64,000 nucleotides of DNA, taken from contig NZ_JAQAGY010000004.1 in the NCBI RefSeq assembly GCF_027533645.1, forward strand, positions 124,001 to 188,000, in the 5' to 3' direction. The notes beneath the pieces were generated by a model. It ran no database searches. It was given only the letters and a program-made list of their open reading frames with translations, and had not been told where the DNA came from. The translations under genes and the position numbers were made by a program. Numbering within the stretch: position 1 is the stretch's first letter; each line of letters opens with the position of its first letter. Positions 27,301 through 39,218 of the stretch are shown here, piece after piece. Source of the stretch: Paenibacillus caseinilyticus. GTDB taxonomy: Bacteria > Bacillota > Bacilli > Paenibacillales > NBRC-103111.

Positions 27301-30300
27301 CAATGCAGCCGGTTCACGATCGAACGGTGCTCGATCATGACCCCTTTGGGCTGGCCGGTCGAGCCGGACGTATACATGACGTAAGCCAGATGTTCCGGCC
27401 CGGCCGTGCTTCCCGGCGGCTGCGGCGTCTCACCGGCCTCCGGGCCGAGAAGCGGCTGGGCCTGTGGCGCGGCCTCTGCGGCAGCGGCACGGGCGGTCCC
27501 GGGCTCCTGTCTCTTAGCGTCTCCGGCGTCAGGCAGGTCGACGGTCTCCAGCACCTTGCCTCCCGGATCCAGCACGAACACGGCGGCTTCGGGTCCAGCC
27601 CGCAGGACGTCATCCTTGCCCTCCCCGTCGCAGAGTACGATTCGCGCCTGGCTGTCTTCGAGCACGAACTTCATGCGCTCGGCCGGCCACTCCGGATGGA
27701 TCGGCAGATACGCCGCTCCCGCCTTGAGAATGGCTAGAATGCCTGTCATGAGTGCCAGAGAGCGGTCCATCCGGATGGCGATGATGTCATCGGGCTGCGC
27801 GCCGCGCCGCCGGAGCTCTGAAGCCAGCAGGTCTGCACGGTGATTCAGCTCCCCGTAGGTCAGGGTCGCGCCGCCGAACTGCAACGCAGGGGCATCCGGC
27901 GCAGCCTGTGCCTGCCTCTCGAACAAGCCGTGCAGCGTCTGCCCGCTTGGGAACGGGGCATCGGTCGCATTGTCGTGCTCCAGTATCCGGCCCCTCTCCT
28001 CTTCGCTGATTCTCTCCAGCCTCCCAATTTTTTTGCCGGGACGCCTGACGACGGAATGAAGGAGTCTCTCGAAGTGTCCGGCCCACCGCTCCACCGTCTC
28101 TGGAAGGAACAGAGCGGCTGCGTATTCGAACACGCAGTCGATCCCCTCATCCGATTCAGCCGCATAGAGGGAGAGGTCGAATTTGGAAGCCGTGTGGCCC
28201 AGCTCCTGAGCCTCCACTTCGATCCCCGGCATGCTCCATCCGGGCGTCCCTTGCGACTGAAGGACGAACAACGTATCGAAGACCGGGCTGCGGCTGAAGT
28301 CCCGCCGGACTCCGAGTTCCTCCACGAGCTCCTCGAACGGATAGTCCGCATGATCGAATGCGTCTATTGCCGTTTCTTTAACTGCCCTAAGATAGTCCAG
28401 GAAAGGCAGGTCCGCCTCGGGGCGCAGCCGCATGGCGACGGTTCCCGTGAACAGTCCCAGCATCGACTCCAGCTCGGCCCGCGGCCGGCCGCTGACCGGC
28501 GTGCCCACGAGCAGCTCCTCCTGGCCCGCATACCCCGAGAGCAGTGCTCCGTAGGCGGCCAGCAGTACCATATACAAGGTGCTTCCGCTCTCCCGGGCGA
28601 GTCCCTTCAAGGCCGAAGTCAGCTCTCTGCCGATCCGCAGCGGCACATACCCTCCCGCAAAATCCCGGTGGCGGGGACGCGGCCGGTCGAGCGGAAGCTC
28701 CAGCACCGGCAGCTCGCCCCCCAGAGCCTGCAGCCAATACTCCCGGTGGGCGGCGTAGAGCCGTCCTTCGCTCAGCGATGCCTGCCATAAGGCATAATCG
28801 CCGTACTGCAGCTCCGGCTGCTCCAGCGTCTGCCCGGCATAGAGCCGGGACAGCTCCCGGGTGAACAGCTGGACGGACAACCCGTCCGTAATCAGATGAT
28901 GCATGTCGATCAGCAGCCGGTGCGTGTCCGGGCCGGTGCGCAGCAGCGCGGCGCGGAACAAGGGGGCTTGTGCCGGATCGAACGCCCGGACGAACCCCTC
29001 CGACCATGCCTTAGCGTCTGCCTCATCCATCTCCAGGTAGATCCAGGGCAGCTCCAGGCCGGCGGCGGGACGCTGGATGAACCCTCTCCCGCTCGTCTCG
29101 AAAGAAGTGCGGAGGATCTCATGGCGGTGCATCAAATGCTGCAGAGCGGCCTTGAACCGTTCCACATCCAGGCTTCCCCGGAGAAGGAAAGCGGCGGGCA
29201 GATTGTAGCTGAGCTGCGCCCCTTCGAGCTCATGGAGGATGAGCATCCGCCGTTGTCCGGAGGAGGCGGGATAGCTCCCGCGGGAATCCTGCCGCCGGAT
29301 GGCCGGCAGCTCCTCACCCCTCGTCTCCTGCAGCCGTCCGGCGAGCCCGCGGATCGTGGGGTGGCTGAACAGCTCGCGGAGGGGCAGGCGGATCCCCTGC
29401 TCGTGCTCCATCCGGGCGGCGAAGGCCATCGCCTTCAGCGAGTGACCGCCGAGCTCGAAGAAGTTGTCGTCTAGGCCTATGCGCTCCACGCTGAGCGCGT
29501 CCTGCCACAGGACCGCCAGCATGCGCTGCGCCTCCGTCTGCGGCGCCTCATACTGCCGGCCGGCGTGCAGGGAAGCGGCCGGCGCCGGCAGCGCGCGGCG
29601 GTCCAGCTTGCCGTTCGGTGTCAGCGGCAGGAGCTCCAGCGGCACATAATAGTCGGGGACCATGTAAGCGGGCAGCGATTCTGCCGCGTAGGCCCGGATC
29701 TCGGGAGCGGACAGCTTCCTGCCGCCGGCCGCAACGAAGTAAGCGCACAGCTGCAGGGCTTCATCCGTTCCTCGGGGGGCGGTTACCACAGCTTCCAGGA
29801 TATCCGGGTGGCGCTGCAGCACGGTTTCGATCTCCGCGGGTTCTACCCGGTGGCCCCGGATCTTGAGCTGCTGGTCCGTCCGGCCGAGATACGCATAGAC
29901 GCCGTCCGGCAGCTTGCGGACCACATCGCCGGTGCGGTACAGCCGCTCCCCCGGTACGTGCGGATTGGTGATATACCGTTCGGAGGTCCGGTCCGGGGAG
30001 CGGTAATATCCCCGTCCGACACTGCCGCCTGCGACGAACAGCTCGCCCGGCGAGCCTTCCGGCACCAGCTGCAGCCCGGCGTCCATCACATACAGACGGA
30101 TTCCGAGTATCGGCCTGCCGATGGCCGGAAGATCCGGCAGCGGGTCCTCCGGCCGGAGCGTAAGGGTCGTGACCACATGGGTCTCCGAAGGCCCGTAATG
30201 ATTGTGCAGGGTGACACCATGCACACGCATATGCGTTCGCAGCTCCTCCGGAATCACGAGCTGCTCGCCTGCCGTGACGATATGGCGGACGCCAGCCGGG

Positions 30301-33300
30301 AACCGGGCGGCATAGACGGGGCTGCCGAACAAGGTGCGCAGCAGAGACGGCGGCCAGAACACGGTGCCGATCTCCTCCTTCCCGAGATAGCCCAGAAGCA
30401 GCTGAGGATCGAGACGGGTTTCCTCCGCGAGCACGTGGAGTTCGCCTCCGGACAGCAAGGTGGTGAAGATCTCCTGGTAGCAGACATCGAATCCGCAGGA
30501 GGCGAACTGCGTGACGCGCCCCGTGCAATCGGCGCCTCCGCTGCCGATCTGATCCTGGAGGAGGTTCAGCAGATTCCGGTGCTCGAGCATGACGCCCTTG
30601 GGCGTACCGGTCGTGCCCGAGGTGTAGATCACGTAGATCAGGTCCGCTCCCTCGTTGACAGGCTCCGGATTGCTCCGGCACAGGCTCTCGCCGAGGAGGG
30701 TATCGTAATCCAGGAAGCGGCCTTCAGTCCGTTCTTGGACGGAGTCGCTCAGCTGCCGGACACGGGAACTCGTCACAATAAAATCAGCGCCGCTATCCGA
30801 CAGAATGCCCGCGATCCGCTCCTCCGGATAAGCGGGGGCCACCGGAACCAGCACAGCCCCCGCTTTCAGGATGCCAAGTACGGAAGCAACGAACGAGGCT
30901 GACCGTTCCATGAGGAGAACGACAGGCGTCTCGCGGCCGGCCCCGCGGCTGCGCAGGGCATGGGCGATGCGGTTGGCCTCCGCGTTCAACTCCCCGTAGG
31001 TGAGCCGGGTCCCCTCGCAGACGACCGCCGTCCGGTGCGGCTGCTCAGCCGCCCGGGCTTCAAACCACGCATGAACCGTAGGATAGCGCGGAGTTCCGGC
31101 TGGAGCTCCTTGATCCCCGTACAGCAGGCGGCGCTTCTCTTCTCCGCTGAGCAGATCCGCCGCCCCCAGGCTGTGCGAATCCGCTCCCGCAGCCGTGAGC
31201 GATTCCAGCAGCCGGACGAAGCGCTCTGCCCACCCTTGCACGGTCTGCGAACCGAACAGCGCAGTGTTGTACTCCAGCACGAAGCGGATCGCACCGCCTT
31301 CCTCATAAGCGGCCAGCGTAAGATCGAACTTGGCCGTACGCTGTCCCGCCTCTTCGGGCAGCAGGATCAGCGCTTCCCCCTGCAGCCGGGCCAGCTCCAT
31401 ATTGTGGAGCACGAACATCGCATCGAACAGCGGGTTGCGGCTGACGTCGCGGGGCACCCCGAGCATCTCCACGATCTCCTCGAACGGCACATCCCGGTGG
31501 GCCAGCGCCCCGAGCACGGTGTCCTTCACTTCTTCGAGGTAGGTGCCGAAGCGCTTCTGCGGCTCGGGATGCAGCCGCAGCGGCAGGGTGCCGACGAACA
31601 TGCCGACTACCTGGTCAAGCTCCATGCGGGGCCGGCCGGATACCGGCGTGCCGACGATGATCTCTTCTTGACCGGCATGCTTTGCCAACAGCAGGCCATA
31701 GGCTGCAAGCAGCAGCATGTACAAGGTCGCTCCGCTCTCCTGTGCCCGCTTGCGGATACGGGAAGACAGCTCAGGGCTCAGGTCAAACAGATGCTGGGCG
31801 CCTTCAAAGCACTGCTCCCGGGGACGGGGCCGGTCAGACGGCAGCTCCAATACGGGCAGCCCGCCGGCCAAAGCGTTGTGCCAGTAGGCTTTTTGCGCTT
31901 CCCGGATCTCTGCTGCGGCTGCGGTGCCGCGCCATACGGCATAGTCCTTGTACTGCAGCACGGGCCCCGGCAGCGGACGGCCTTCGTACAGCTCCAGCCA
32001 CTCTTGGAGGAGCAGGTTCACCGATGTGCCGTCGGCGATCAGGTGATGCAGATCGATGAGCAGCAGGTGCTCATCCTCACGGCATTTGGCAAGTCCCACA
32101 CGGAAGAGGGGGGCTTGTCCCGGGTCGAACGGCCGCACAAAGGCTTCTTTGATCCGCTCCAGCCCGGCAGCCTCACTTTCTTCCGGACCGAAGGCTTCCA
32201 GCTCCAGTTCCATTTCCAGATTTACCTCACTGGCGATGTACTGGACCGGTTCCCCTTGCAGCGTTCCGAATGACGTCCGAAGCGCCTCATGCCGCCTTAT
32301 GAGCTCCTGGAATGCCCCGGCGAGCCGGCTCTTATCGAGCGGCCCCTTCAGGCGCAGGAAGGTCGGCATATTGTAGGCGAGCCATGCGCCTTCCAGCCCG
32401 TGCAGGGCGAGCAGCCTGCGCTGCTCCGGAGTGACGGGGTAGGAGGTGCCGGGAGCGGCCGGAGCGATGGCCTGCAGGGCAGTGGCCCCGCTCTCCGGCT
32501 GTGCTCCTCCTGTGCCCGGCAGCAAGCTGGCCAGCCCGTATACGGTCGGCTGCCGGAACACTTCCGCCAGAGGCAGGCGGCGGCCCCAGCGGGCTTCGAT
32601 CCGCGTGAGCAGCCCCATCGCCTTGAGCGAATGGCCGCCGAGCTCAAAGAAGGAATCGTGAAGCCCGATGGGCTCCTGCCCCAGCACTTCGGCGAACAGC
32701 GAGGCGAGCTCCTGCTCCTGCTCCGTGCGCGGCGCCTCATACCGGCCCGCAGGGGCATGGCTGCGCTGCGGCTTCGGCAGCGACCTGCGGTCCGGTTTGC
32801 CGTTCGCAGTCAGCGGCAGGGCTTCCAGCTGCACGTAGTAGGCAGGAAGCATATAATCCGGCAGCAGAGCGGCAAGCGCCTGCTTCAATTCCGCCGGGCT
32901 GCGGGTCTCCCCGGCGGTGAAGTACACGCACAGGCGGGAGGCGTTCTCCTCCTCCAGCACGGCAGCGGCGGCTTCCCGCAGGCCCGGCAGCCGGAGCAGA
33001 GCCGATTCGATCTCGGCGAGCTCGATCCGGTAGCCCCGGACCTTGACCTGCTCGTCCCGGCGGCCCAGGTACTCCAGTGTGCCGTCCGGCAGCCAGCGGG
33101 CCCGGTCGCCCGTACGGTACAACCGTTCCTCGGCCACGAAGCCGCTCCGGAAGAATGCGGCGGCGGTCTCCTGCGGCCGTCTCCAATAGCCCTCGGCAAG
33201 TCCCGGGCCCGCGATGCACAGCTCGCCCGGCGTGCCTGGCGGCAGCAGGGCTCCGGCGCCGTCGAGGATGTAGACCCGGCTCCCGGCGGCAGGCCGTCCG

Positions 33301-36300
33301 ATGCCCTGCGTCTCAGGATGCCCGGCATCCCGCAGGATGGTGGTGACGATGCTGTTCTCTGTCGGGCCGTATTCGTTCACGAGCTCGGCTGCGGGACTCC
33401 AGGCGGCGCTCTTGGCGGCTAAGGTGCGGGTCAACGGCGCTCCGCCCAAGGTCACCGTGCGGATGAGCTTGGCTTCTTGCTCCCCGAATACATCCAGCAG
33501 CGCCTGATACAGACTCGGTACGCAGACGAGATGGGTGATGCGCGAGAGCTCCACGGCTTCCCGGATCCGCTGCGGATCCCGGCGGCCCTCCCTGCCCAGC
33601 AGCACGGCACGGGAGCCGCTGATCAGCGGGGTGAAAAAGGAGCTGATAAACGCATCGAACGTGTAATCGAGCAGCGGGAGCACGGCATGCTCCGCGGTCA
33701 GCGCGTACTCCTCCCTGCGCCACAGCAGGGTTCCGGCAGCCGCTGCATGCCGGATGGGTACCCCCTTGGGCACACCCGTGGTGCCTGAGGTGTAGATGAG
33801 GTAAGCCAGGTCCACGGGCTCCGGCAGAGCATCCGGGTGAAGGCTGTCACTGCCATGTCCCCCCTCCGCGTCCCGGAGCAGCTCATCGAGATCATATACG
33901 GCGGCTGCGCCGAATGCCCCTTCCGCAAGCAGGCTCATGGCGCTTGGGGCCGTCTGCGCTGCAGTCAGCAGCGCGGCTGCCCCGCTGTCCTCCAGGATGC
34001 CGCACAGCCGCTCCGGCGGTGTCTCGGGATCTACTGGCACATAAGCCGAGCCGGCGAGCCAGATGCCGAGCAGGGCCGGGGCCAGCCGGATCGACGGGCC
34101 CGTCATTAATGCCGTGACGCTGCCGCGTCCTGTGCCGCGCCGCCGCAGGCCCCGCGCGATACGTTCTGCTTGCTCCTGGAGCTCCCGATAGGTCAGGCGC
34201 TCCCCTTCGCATTCGACCGCCGTACGGTCTGGCACCAGCCGGGACTGCTCCAGGAGCAGCGCCGGAATCGTACGCGAGTCCACCGGCCGCGTGCTGACAC
34301 GGTTCCAGCCGGCGAGCTGCAGGCGCTCTGCCTCAGGCATCAGCCGCGGGTCGCCGATCCGGCTGTCGGGAGCCGCCGCCACGCCGGCTGCGAGTGCATA
34401 GAACCGGCTTATCAGCTTCTGGACCGTCTCCGCAGCGTGCCGGGAGACGCGGTATTCCGCCAGCAGCCGGATTCCCTCCGCGTCCTCCCAGGCGTGGAGG
34501 GTGAAGTCGAACTTCGCCGCGCGGTGCTCCAGCTCATAGGGACGAAGGTGAAGCCCCGGCAGCCGGACTTCCGGCAGCTCCATGTTCTGCATCACGAAGG
34601 CCGTCTCGAAGAACGGATGCCGCCCCGGCGCCCGGTCGATGTTCAGCTTCCCGGCTAGGAGCTCGAGGGGGTATTCCTGGTGCTCGAAGGCGGACAGCGC
34701 TTCTGCTCCCGTGCGCCGGAGATAGTCCCGGAACGGGAGGCCGGCCTCCGGGCGCACCCGCAGGGGCAGCAGATTCACGAACATGCCGAACGTGCGCTCG
34801 AGATCGGCGTGAGGCCGGCCTGCCGCCGCCGTCCCGATCAGGAAGTCGTCCTGCCCCGCCGTTCTGCCAAACACTGCTCCGAAGACCGACAGGAGCACAG
34901 AGTACAGCGTCGTGCCGGTTTCTTTGGCGAGCTGCCTCAGCTGGTCCGTCATCTTCCTACCGATCCGGAACGGATGCAGGCCAGCCTCGGCGGCGGGTTC
35001 GGCCGCTTGCGCTGATGCTTCCATTCCATCCGGGCGCAGGGAGCCGGCCTCTTGCCCATCCCCATCGCCCGCCGATATGACGGTATCCTCCTTCACAGCG
35101 CCAAGGACCGGGAGCTCCAATGCCGGCGGAAGCTCCTGCAGCCGGTCCAGCCAATACGCTTCCTGCTCCTTCAGCGCTCCGCTCCTCCACCGGGACTGGT
35201 GCCATACCGCGTAATCTTTGTACTGCACGGCTGGCGCCTCTACGCTTCGGCCCTGGCACAGCTCCGTGAATTCCCGGATAAGAATGCCGAGCGAGGTGCC
35301 GTCCGCGACCACGTGGTGGAGATCGAGGAAGAGCAGCGAACGGTTCGGTCCTAGCTCCACCCGCTCCACGCGGATCAGAGGCAGCCGGGACGGATCGAAG
35401 GGCCGGATCCGCTGGCGGATCAGGGTCGGCAGATCCCCCTCTTCGGTGGTCCATACCGGGATCTCCAGTTCAAAAGGCGGATGTACCCTCTGCACCCAGC
35501 CGTCTCCTTCCGGATGAAAGGTCGTCCGCAGCGATTCATGCCGCTCGATAATCCGGTCGAATGCCTCCTTCCAGATCCGATCATCCGCAGGCCCTTCCAC
35601 GAGCAGCGCAGCTGGGATGTTGTAGCCGGTTCCCGCGAGATCGAACTGGCCTGCAAGCAGCACCCTCTCCTGAGCCATGGAGACCGGATAATCTGCTCTC
35701 TCTTCTGCCTGGGGAATGGCGCCAGCCATGGCCGCTCCATTCAAAGCTCCATTCAAGTCTTCATTCGAACCTTCATTCAAGTCTTCATTCGGACCTTCAT
35801 TTGAACCTTCATTTGAACCTTCTTTCAGACCCTTACCCGCAGCTTCCTTCAAAGCCTCCACTTCCGCCGCAAGCCCGGCCAGCGTGGGCTCGGCGAAGAT
35901 CCGTGTGAGCGGCACCTGGACACCCATGTGCCTGGAGATCTGCGAGGCGAGCCGCGCCGCCTTCAGCGAGTGCCCGCCAAGCGCGAAGAAATCGTCGTGG
36001 ATGCCGGCCCGCTCCACGCCGAGCACTTCCTGCCACAGCCCGGCAAGCAGGCGCTCATTCTCGCTCCGGGGAGGGGCGTATTCGGCATGGCGATTGCCAG
36101 TCTCAGGAAGAGGAAGCGCCCGGCGGTCGATCTTGCCGTTAACCGTCAGCGGCAGGAGGTCCAGCACGATCCAATACGACGGAAGCATGTATTCCGGCAA
36201 GGCTTCTGCCGCGTGGGCGCGCAAGGCTGACGGGTTCGCCCTGAGCTCTTCGGCTGCTTCCGGGTGCGCCACCAGGTAGGCGGCAAGCTCGGTCTGACCT

Positions 36301-39041
36301 TCCTGCTCCAGAGCCGCTACGAATGCTTCCTGCACCAGGGGATGCTGCAGCAGCCGGTGTTCGATTTCGCCGGTTTCGATCCGGTGGCCCCGTACTTTGA
36401 CCTGCCCGTCGATCCGGCCGAGATATTCGAGCTCTCCGCTCTCCAGCCGTCTGACGAGGTCTCCCGTCCGGTACAGCCGCCCTCCAGGAAGATCTGGATC
36501 GGGCAGGAACCGCTGCCGGGTCAGTTCATCCCGGTTCAGATAGCCCCGGGCCACGCCCGCACCCCCGACATAGAGCTCCCCCGCTACGCCCACAGGCACC
36601 GGCTGCTGCCGCTCGTCCAGAATATGGCAGGCCAGCGTAGGGATCGGCCGGCCGATGACACTCGTCCCGGAGGCGAGGTCCGCCGGTCCCAGCTTTTTCC
36701 AGGTCACGTGTACGGTGGTCTCGGTGATCCCGTACATGTTGACAAGACGCACGGCCGGGTAGGCCGCCGCCCAAGGCGCTAGACGTGACGGCTGAAGGGC
36801 TTCGCCGCCCAGGATCACCATGCGTACCGCAAGCCCCGGCGGGTTCCCTTCATGGCCGCAGGCTTCCTGGATGAGGGCGTAGAAGGCGGTCGGCGTCTGA
36901 TTCAGCACAGTCAAGCCTTCTTCCCTGCAGAGCTGCAGGAAGGCCGAAGGGCTCTGCGCCGTTTCCTTCGGCACGATCACGCAGGTGCCTCCGTAGAGCA
37001 GCCCCCCATACATTTCCCATACCGCGAAGTCGAAGCTGAAGGAATGAAACACACTCCACACGTCGTCCGGACCGAAGTCGAACGGCATGTGATCATGCAC
37101 GAGCAGCCGGACCACATGCCGGTGCTCGATCATCACGCCCTTAGGCGTGCCGGTCGTCCCCGAAGTATAGATGACATAGGCGAGATCATGGGGCTCGTGT
37201 ACCGCCGGCAGGTTCGCCGTCCGCTCCCCCGCCTCCCCGTCTTCTGCCTGCCCGATGCTCCCCGTGTGGATCACCGACTCGATGCTGTCCGGCAGCCATT
37301 CCTCCTTCTGCCCGGCTGTCCATCCGCCAGGGAGAGAGCCATCGGTCATCAGCACGGCGGCCCGGCTGTCCTCCAGCATGAAGCGAATCCGCTCTGCAGG
37401 ATACGAGGGATCGACCGGAACATAGGCGCCGCCAGCCTTCAATACGGCGAGCATCGCCGCCACGGTATCGGCTGAGCGCTCCAGCAGCAGAGCCGTCAGC
37501 TTGCCGGGGCCGATACCATGCTCCCGCAGCGTATGCGCCAGAGCGTTGGCACGCCGGTTCAGCTCCGCGTAGCTGAGCCGCTCTCCGCCGCATACCACGG
37601 CCGTCTTCCCGGGGTTCCGCTCAGCCTGCGACTCGAAGAGCGAGGTCAGCGTCGCTTCCCGCGGATAGTCCCCCTCTTCCCCCCGGGCCAACGCGAGCAG
37701 AGCATTCTTTTCCGCTTCCGTCACATACTCCAGCTCCCCTGCCGGACGCTCCGGATGACGGACCGCCGAAGCCGCCAGACGGCTCAGATGGCCCTCCAGC
37801 CGCCGGAAGACCTCCCGCTCGAAGACGGCTGTCCGGTAGTAGCAGCGGACGGTCAGTTCCCGGCCCGGAAGCACGATCACATGGGCGTCATAGTGGGTCT
37901 GCTCGTGCCATTCGAAGTCCGTGACCGTACAGCCTGACGATGCATCCAGGAGCGTATCCCGGTCTAGGGGATAATTCTCGAAGGCCACCACATGATCGAA
38001 GAGCGGGCTGCGTTCCTTCCGGGCGGCCTGCATGGCATAGAGCGGGTACGATTCGTGTTCGGCGGAGGCGAGGGCATCCCGCTGGACCTCCTGCAAGAGC
38101 TCGGCGAAGCTCTGACTGCCCGCACGCACCCGGACGGGAAGCGTGTGGATATACAGGCCCAAGGCTTGTTCGATCCCCGGAAGTCCGGCCGGCCGTCCCG
38201 ATACGACGGATCCGAATACCGCATCCTCCGTACATCCATAGCGGTGCAGCAGCACGCCCCACAGCGTTTGGAACACCGTGCTTAGGGTCACACCGTGTGC
38301 CTGGGCGAGGGCGTTCAGCCCGGAGGTGAGCTCTTCATCGAAGGAGAACGCATACGTGTCATAGGCTTCGGCCTCGGGCGCATAAGATCGTGCACGGGGC
38401 AGGCTTGTGATACCTTCGTAACCGGAGAGATACGCCTGCCAGTAGGATTCGTCCTTCTTCCCGTCCCGCCTGGAGAGCCACTGCAGATACCTCCCGAAGG
38501 CAAAAGGCGTGGAAGCAGGCGCATACGCATCTCCGCCGAGGTACGCCGTGTATCGGTTGAACAGTTCTCTGAGCAGCAGACCGAGCGACCAGCCGTCGAG
38601 GAGGATATGGTGGAAGCTGAGATGGAGCGCCCAGCGATCCGCCTCCATCCAGATCACCGTAAGGCGCATGGGGACTTCTTTGGAGAGATCGAACCCTTGT
38701 CTGCGCTCTTCTTCCCTATAGTCCTTCAGCCTGTTCTCCCTCTCGGAAGGCGGCATGCGGCTCCAATCCTCTTCTTCCACCCTCACATGGCGTTCCTTCA
38801 GTACGACCTGCAGCGGCTTGTCCGTGTTCGAGGTGCGGAAGACGGTCCGGAGAATATCATGGCGGGCAGCAAGGTCCTGATAACTGCTGCGGACAGCGTC
38901 CAAGTTCAGGTACCCGCTCCCACGGATCAGGAGCTGCTGCACGTAGGCGCCGCTCCCGTTTTCCGTCCGGGAATGAAACAGCATGCCTTCCTGAAGCGGA
39001 GTTAACCCGTATATGTTTTGAATTTCAATGTTTGAGGTCAT
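21345..39041 (-). CDS. NRPS-C: five modules, Thr-?-Pro-Ser-Ser, ending in E
   Basis: Very large synthetase, 5898 aa. Order: C(D-donor type)-A1-T-C-A2-T-C-A3-T-C-A4-T-C-A5-T-E. Codes read by eye: A1 (near 668) DFWNIGMVHK, threonine; A2 (near 1790) DASVTGEIVK, not recognised; A3 (near 2852) DVQFVAHVVK, proline type; A4 (near 3940) and A5 (near 5003) DVWHFSLVDK, serine. T1-T4 have GGHS; T5 (about 5352) has GGDS and is followed by an epimerase (HHLVVDGVS near 5537), so the last Ser is predicted to be D. All five C domains keep HHxxxDG. A 12-base tandem repeat lies in the T1-C2 linker. The C-terminus ends in an acidic helix after L-S-D-Y that would dock with NRPS-D, 137 bases downstream. The N-terminal segment [18 protein letters not shown] is identical to that of NRPS-A, suggesting both accept from the same donor. 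Confidence 0.96.
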   Translation of the reverse strand: MTSNIEIQNIYGLTPLQEGMLFHSRTENGSGAYVQQLLIRGSGYLNLDAVRSSYQDLAARHDILRTVFRTSNTDKPLQVVLKERHVRVEEEDWSRMPPSERENRLKDYREEERRQGFDLSKEVPMRLTVIWMEADRWALHLSFHHILLDGWSLGLLLRELFNRYTAYLGGDAYAPASTPFAFGRYLQWLSRRDGKKDESYWQAYLSGYEGITSLPRARSYAPEAEAYDTYAFSFDEELTSGLNALAQAHGVTLSTVFQTLWGVLLHRYGCTEDAVFGSVVSGRPAGLPGIEQALGLYIHTLPVRVRAGSQSFAELLQEVQRDALASAEHESYPLYAMQAARKERSPLFDHVVAFENYPLDRDTLLDASSGCTVTDFEWHEQTHYDAHVIVLPGRELTVRCYYRTAVFEREVFRRLEGHLSRLAASAVRHPERPAGELEYVTEAEKNALLALARGEEGDYPREATLTSLFESQAERNPGKTAVVCGGERLSYAELNRRANALAHTLREHGIGPGKLTALLLERSADTVAAMLAVLKAGGAYVPVDPSYPAERIRFMLEDSRAAVLMTDGSLPGGWTAGQKEEWLPDSIESVIHTGSIGQAEDGEAGERTANLPAVHEPHDLAYVIYTSGTTGTPKGVMIEHRHVVRLLVHDHMPFDFGPDDVWSVFHSFSFDFAVWEMYGGLLYGGTCVIVPKETAQSPSAFLQLCREEGLTVLNQTPTAFYALIQEACGHEGNPPGLAVRMVILGGEALQPSRLAPWAAAYPAVRLVNMYGITETTVHVTWKKLGPADLASGTSVIGRPIPTLACHILDERQQPVPVGVAGELYVGGAGVARGYLNRDELTRQRFLPDPDLPGGRLYRTGDLVRRLESGELEYLGRIDGQVKVRGHRIETGEIEHRLLQHPLVQEAFVAALEQEGQTELAAYLVAHPEAAEELRANPSALRAHAAEALPEYMLPSYWIVLDLLPLTVNGKIDRRALPLPETGNRHAEYAPPRSENERLLAGLWQEVLGVERAGIHDDFFALGGHSLKAARLASQISRHMGVQVPLTRIFAEPTLAGLAAEVEALKEAAGKGLKEGSNEGSNEGPNEDLNEGSNEDLNGALNGAAMAGAIPQAEERADYPVSMAQERVLLAGQFDLAGTGYNIPAALLVEGPADDRIWKEAFDRIIERHESLRTTFHPEGDGWVQRVHPPFELEIPVWTTEEGDLPTLIRQRIRPFDPSRLPLIRVERVELGPNRSLLFLDLHHVVADGTSLGILIREFTELCQGRSVEAPAVQYKDYAVWHQSRWRSGALKEQEAYWLDRLQELPPALELPVLGAVKEDTVISAGDGDGQEAGSLRPDGMEASAQAAEPAAEAGLHPFRIGRKMTDQLRQLAKETGTTLYSVLLSVFGAVFGRTAGQDDFLIGTAAAGRPHADLERTFGMFVNLLPLRVRPEAGLPFRDYLRRTGAEALSAFEHQEYPLELLAGKLNIDRAPGRHPFFETAFVMQNMELPEVRLPGLHLRPYELEHRAAKFDFTLHAWEDAEGIRLLAEYRVSRHAAETVQKLISRFYALAAGVAAAPDSRIGDPRLMPEAERLQLAGWNRVSTRPVDSRTIPALLLEQSRLVPDRTAVECEGERLTYRELQEQAERIARGLRRRGTGRGSVTALMTGPSIRLAPALLGIWLAGSAYVPVDPETPPERLCGILEDSGAAALLTAAQTAPSAMSLLAEGAFGAAAVYDLDELLRDAEGGHGSDSLHPDALPEPVDLAYLIYTSGTTGVPKGVPIRHAAAAGTLLWRREEYALTAEHAVLPLLDYTFDAFISSFFTPLISGSRAVLLGREGRRDPQRIREAVELSRITHLVCVPSLYQALLDVFGEQEAKLIRTVTLGGAPLTRTLAAKSAAWSPAAELVNEYGPTENSIVTTILRDAGHPETQGIGRPAAGSRVYILDGAGALLPPGTPGELCIAGPGLAEGYWRRPQETAAAFFRSGFVAEERLYRTGDRARWLPDGTLEYLGRRDEQVKVRGYRIELAEIESALLRLPGLREAAAAVLEEENASRLCVYFTAGETRSPAELKQALAALLPDYMLPAYYVQLEALPLTANGKPDRRSLPKPQRSHAPAGRYEAPRTEQEQELASLFAEVLGQEPIGLHDSFFELGGHSLKAMGLLTRIEARWGRRLPLAEVFRQPTVYGLASLLPGTGGAQPESGATALQAIAPAAPGTSYPVTPEQRRLLALHGLEGAWLAYNMPTFLRLKGPLDKSRLAGAFQELIRRHEALRTSFGTLQGEPVQYIASEVNLEMELELEAFGPEESEAAGLERIKEAFVRPFDPGQAPLFRVGLAKCREDEHLLLIDLHHLIADGTSVNLLLQEWLELYEGRPLPGPVLQYKDYAVWRGTAAAAEIREAQKAYWHNALAGGLPVLELPSDRPRPREQCFEGAQHLFDLSPELSSRIRKRAQESGATLYMLLLAAYGLLLAKHAGQEEIIVGTPVSGRPRMELDQVVGMFVGTLPLRLHPEPQKRFGTYLEEVKDTVLGALAHRDVPFEEIVEMLGVPRDVSRNPLFDAMFVLHNMELARLQGEALILLPEEAGQRTAKFDLTLAAYEEGGAIRFVLEYNTALFGSQTVQGWAERFVRLLESLTAAGADSHSLGAADLLSGEEKRRLLYGDQGAPAGTPRYPTVHAWFEARAAEQPHRTAVVCEGTRLTYGELNAEANRIAHALRSRGAGRETPVVLLMERSASFVASVLGILKAGAVLVPVAPAYPEERIAGILSDSGADFIVTSSRVRQLSDSVQERTEGRFLDYDTLLGESLCRSNPEPVNEGADLIYVIYTSGTTGTPKGVMLEHRNLLNLLQDQIGSGGADCTGRVTQFASCGFDVCYQEIFTTLLSGGELHVLAEETRLDPQLLLGYLGKEEIGTVFWPPSLLRTLFGSPVYAARFPAGVRHIVTAGEQLVIPEELRTHMRVHGVTLHNHYGPSETHVVTTLTLRPEDPLPDLPAIGRPILGIRLYVMDAGLQLVPEGSPGELFVAGGSVGRGYYRSPDRTSERYITNPHVPGERLYRTGDVVRKLPDGVYAYLGRTDQQLKIRGHRVEPAEIETVLQRHPDILEAVVTAPRGTDEALQLCAYFVAAGGRKLSAPEIRAYAAESLPAYMVPDYYVPLELLPLTPNGKLDRRALPAPAASLHAGRQYEAPQTEAQRMLAVLWQDALSVERIGLDDNFFELGGHSLKAMAFAARMEHEQGIRLPLRELFSHPTIRGLAGRLQETRGEELPAIRRQDSRGSYPASSGQRRMLILHELEGAQLSYNLPAAFLLRGSLDVERFKAALQHLMHRHEILRTSFETSGRGFIQRPAAGLELPWIYLEMDEADAKAWSEGFVRAFDPAQAPLFRAALLRTGPDTHRLLIDMHHLITDGLSVQLFTRELSRLYAGQTLEQPELQYGDYALWQASLSEGRLYAAHREYWLQALGGELPVLELPLDRPRPRHRDFAGGYVPLRIGRELTSALKGLARESGSTLYMVLLAAYGALLSGYAGQEELLVGTPVSGRPRAELESMLGLFTGTVAMRLRPEADLPFLDYLRAVKETAIDAFDHADYPFEELVEELGVRRDFSRSPVFDTLFVLQSQGTPGWSMPGIEVEAQELGHTASKFDLSLYAAESDEGIDCVFEYAAALFLPETVERWAGHFERLLHSVVRRPGKKIGRLERISEEERGRILEHDNATDAPFPSGQTLHGLFERQAQAAPDAPALQFGGATLTYGELNHRADLLASELRRRGAQPDDIIAIRMDRSLALMTGILAILKAGAAYLPIHPEWPAERMKFVLEDSQARIVLCDGEGKDDVLRAGPEAAVFVLDPGGKVLETVDLPDAGDAKRQEPGTARAAAAEAAPQAQPLLGPEAGETPQPPGSTAGPEHLAYVMYTSGSTGQPKGVMIEHRSIVNRLHWMQKQYPLLPGDAILHKTPFTFDVSVWELFWWALAGARVVLLAPGEEKDPAAVAEAVRAEGITVMHFVPSMLQAFLAHAGTPGAALDLSGLCRVFASGEALQPWQAESFLRLLTRPYGTTLHNLYGPTEASVDVSYHDVTEQDGAGPVPIGRPIDNMRLYVLSAAGLQQPVGVPGELYIAGVGLARGYLGRPELTASVFQPDPFRAGGRMYRSGDRARRRSDGSIEYLGRSDHQVKVRGYRIEPGEIESLLAELPFVTDAVVAAHTDAAGDTELCAYLVTTPGASWTPGEVRSKLAEALPSYMIPSRYASLHRLPLTPSGKVDRRALPRPEAGHGVEEAPELPLGEREQELASRWSEVLGLPVIGRDQSFFDLGGHSLKAVNLIQTVRQDLGWELSLRDVFDHPTVRSMAAAAAGRSKSVDRGRIAQAPVQETYPVSSAQKRLYVLQQLQGAGVSYNMPAVFVLQGRPDPARIEEALTRLIVRHEALRSSFELSDGEVVQRIQPPAPMGIVRYTAENEAAGRDRVRAFIRPFDLGGGPLLRAGLIEFTGAAEAWLLLDMHHIVSDGVTLSVLTEEFVKLYAGEPLPEPGLQYKDYAVWQRSFLGSGDCRAQEAYWLNQLGGELPVLQLPGDASRPPVRSFAGGRVFLEIGEETAAGLYRLTTETGTTLYMVLLAVYSVLLSRLGGTEELTVGTPAAGRSRPELQRMAGVFVNTLVMRVQLLPQMTLHTYLASLRKTVLEAFEHGDYPFEELVDQLPQRRDPGRNPLFDAMLVLQNMQAQTLSTTDVTLTEYNYDPGTAKVDLALYVSEEEGRLRCMLEYDADLFLPQTVERWAGYLLRLAEEAARNPHLEIGQLEWIGEAERHTLVHGFNDTEAGFPADETLVSLFEKQVRRSPDATAVIAADGSRLTYGELNARAGRLAVTLRREGLKPGTVAAVLAQRSVETLVGLYAILKAGGAYLPIDPGYPAKRIAYLLEDSGAHLLLTHSSAAAEGGAAEALSVYGGRMLLLDEADREQGRTDEERIEAETALTDGASPDDLAYIIYTSGSTGMPKGVMIEHRSAVNRIHWMQKAFPLSGDDVILHKTPFTFDVSVWELFWWPLAGAALCLLAPGGEKDPAVLVDAIERGRVSAVHFVPSMLQAFLEHAEGRACADQLAGLRHVFASGEALPLPQARQFHRLLHEPNGTRLINLYGPTEAAVDVTYFDCSAQGDLQCVPIGRPIDNIRLYVMGPGGELQPTGVPGELCIAGVGVGRGYWNRPELTAEKFTSNPFEPGGRMYRTGDRARWLPDGNLEYLGRIDHQVKIRGYRVEPGEIEAALLRTGLAREAAVTAAASAQGHSELVAYLVAEGEPSAAALREELARMLPAYMIPSRFTMVAAMPLTPSGKLDRRALPQPEAVFLAETEYIPPREPLEVLLAELWQDLLGCGRVGLHDNFFALGGDSIKALQIVSRLHTLEWELSVRDLLEYPTVAELAPWVRASRMTSEQGAVQGEAGLSAVQSWFFRTQRGETRHFNQVVMLYRREGWDPGRLQEAAARLVEHHDALRTVFPVKDGRRVQVFRETGEPETLWNLTVCDVRELSDPSGRILEEAEALQRGMNLEEGPLLRFGLFQTTEGDHLLIAIHHLVVDGVSWRILLEDLASLYVQAEAGTPVVLPPKTDSYLAYTLALREYAESGRLQKEEAYWTALSGTPVDPLPKNGEIVPERLRQDTRHTESYLGRTETELLLRGVHHAYGTDAEDLLLTALGLALREWTGGERYRVTLEGHGRDALPAGLNVSRTVGWFTTLYPALLDLSEAAKEAASSAVHRPAKPVPAAVSVPAGAEDQPGGSHLSKAIRSIKDGLRRIPDKGLGCGLLTELKQPALPPIPAEILFNYLGQTDSELQGELFGLSPYGTGEMMSPEGERLAAIEITAMILDGELRVRLGHDPREYAPDTMDRLMAGMIRALRELIDHCAACGTGEKTLSDYSDGELTEEAFASIEELLELL
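35737..35832 (-). repeat. 12-base tandem repeat in the NRPS-C T1-C2 linker
   Basis: Eight contiguous 12-base units (+ strand consensus TCATTCGAACCT; the unit TCATTTGAACCT is repeated exactly at 35797-35820). They encode four-residue repeats of the type E-G-S-N / E-D-L-N. The period keeps the reading frame, so copy number can vary without breaking the synthetase. Confidence 0.95.
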
Positions 39042-39128
39042 TCGGCCTGTCCCTTCTTCCGTCCTTGGGTGGATTGTTGTCTTGGGGCTTGACGTTGAAC
39101 CGCGTGTTGCTTGAAGCTGCTCTCTACT

Positions 39129-39185
39129 AAAAAGAATCGGCGGCCCGGCCGGGTCCGAAGGATCCGCTACCCGTGGGGCCGCCGA
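39129..39185 (-). terminator. Intrinsic terminator between NRPS-B and NRPS-C
   Basis: On the minus strand TCGGCGGCCC (39185-39176 complement) pairs with GGGCCGCCGA (39146-39137 complement), a 10-base GC-rich stem with a 29-base loop, followed by TTCTTTTT. It lies 35 bases after the NRPS-B stop and 88 bases before the NRPS-C start, so it would end or weaken the cysE-A-B transcript. Confidence 0.75.
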
Positions 39186-39218
39186 GTGAGCCGGTGAAGA
39201 AGTCAGCGGGGCGCGGTG

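Noticed and set aside
23600..27400. Very recent duplication of the two Ser modules in NRPS-C
   Set aside because: The A domains share the code and short identical blocks (for example around 24040 and 27240) but differ at many positions between, as expected for ordinary Ser domains.
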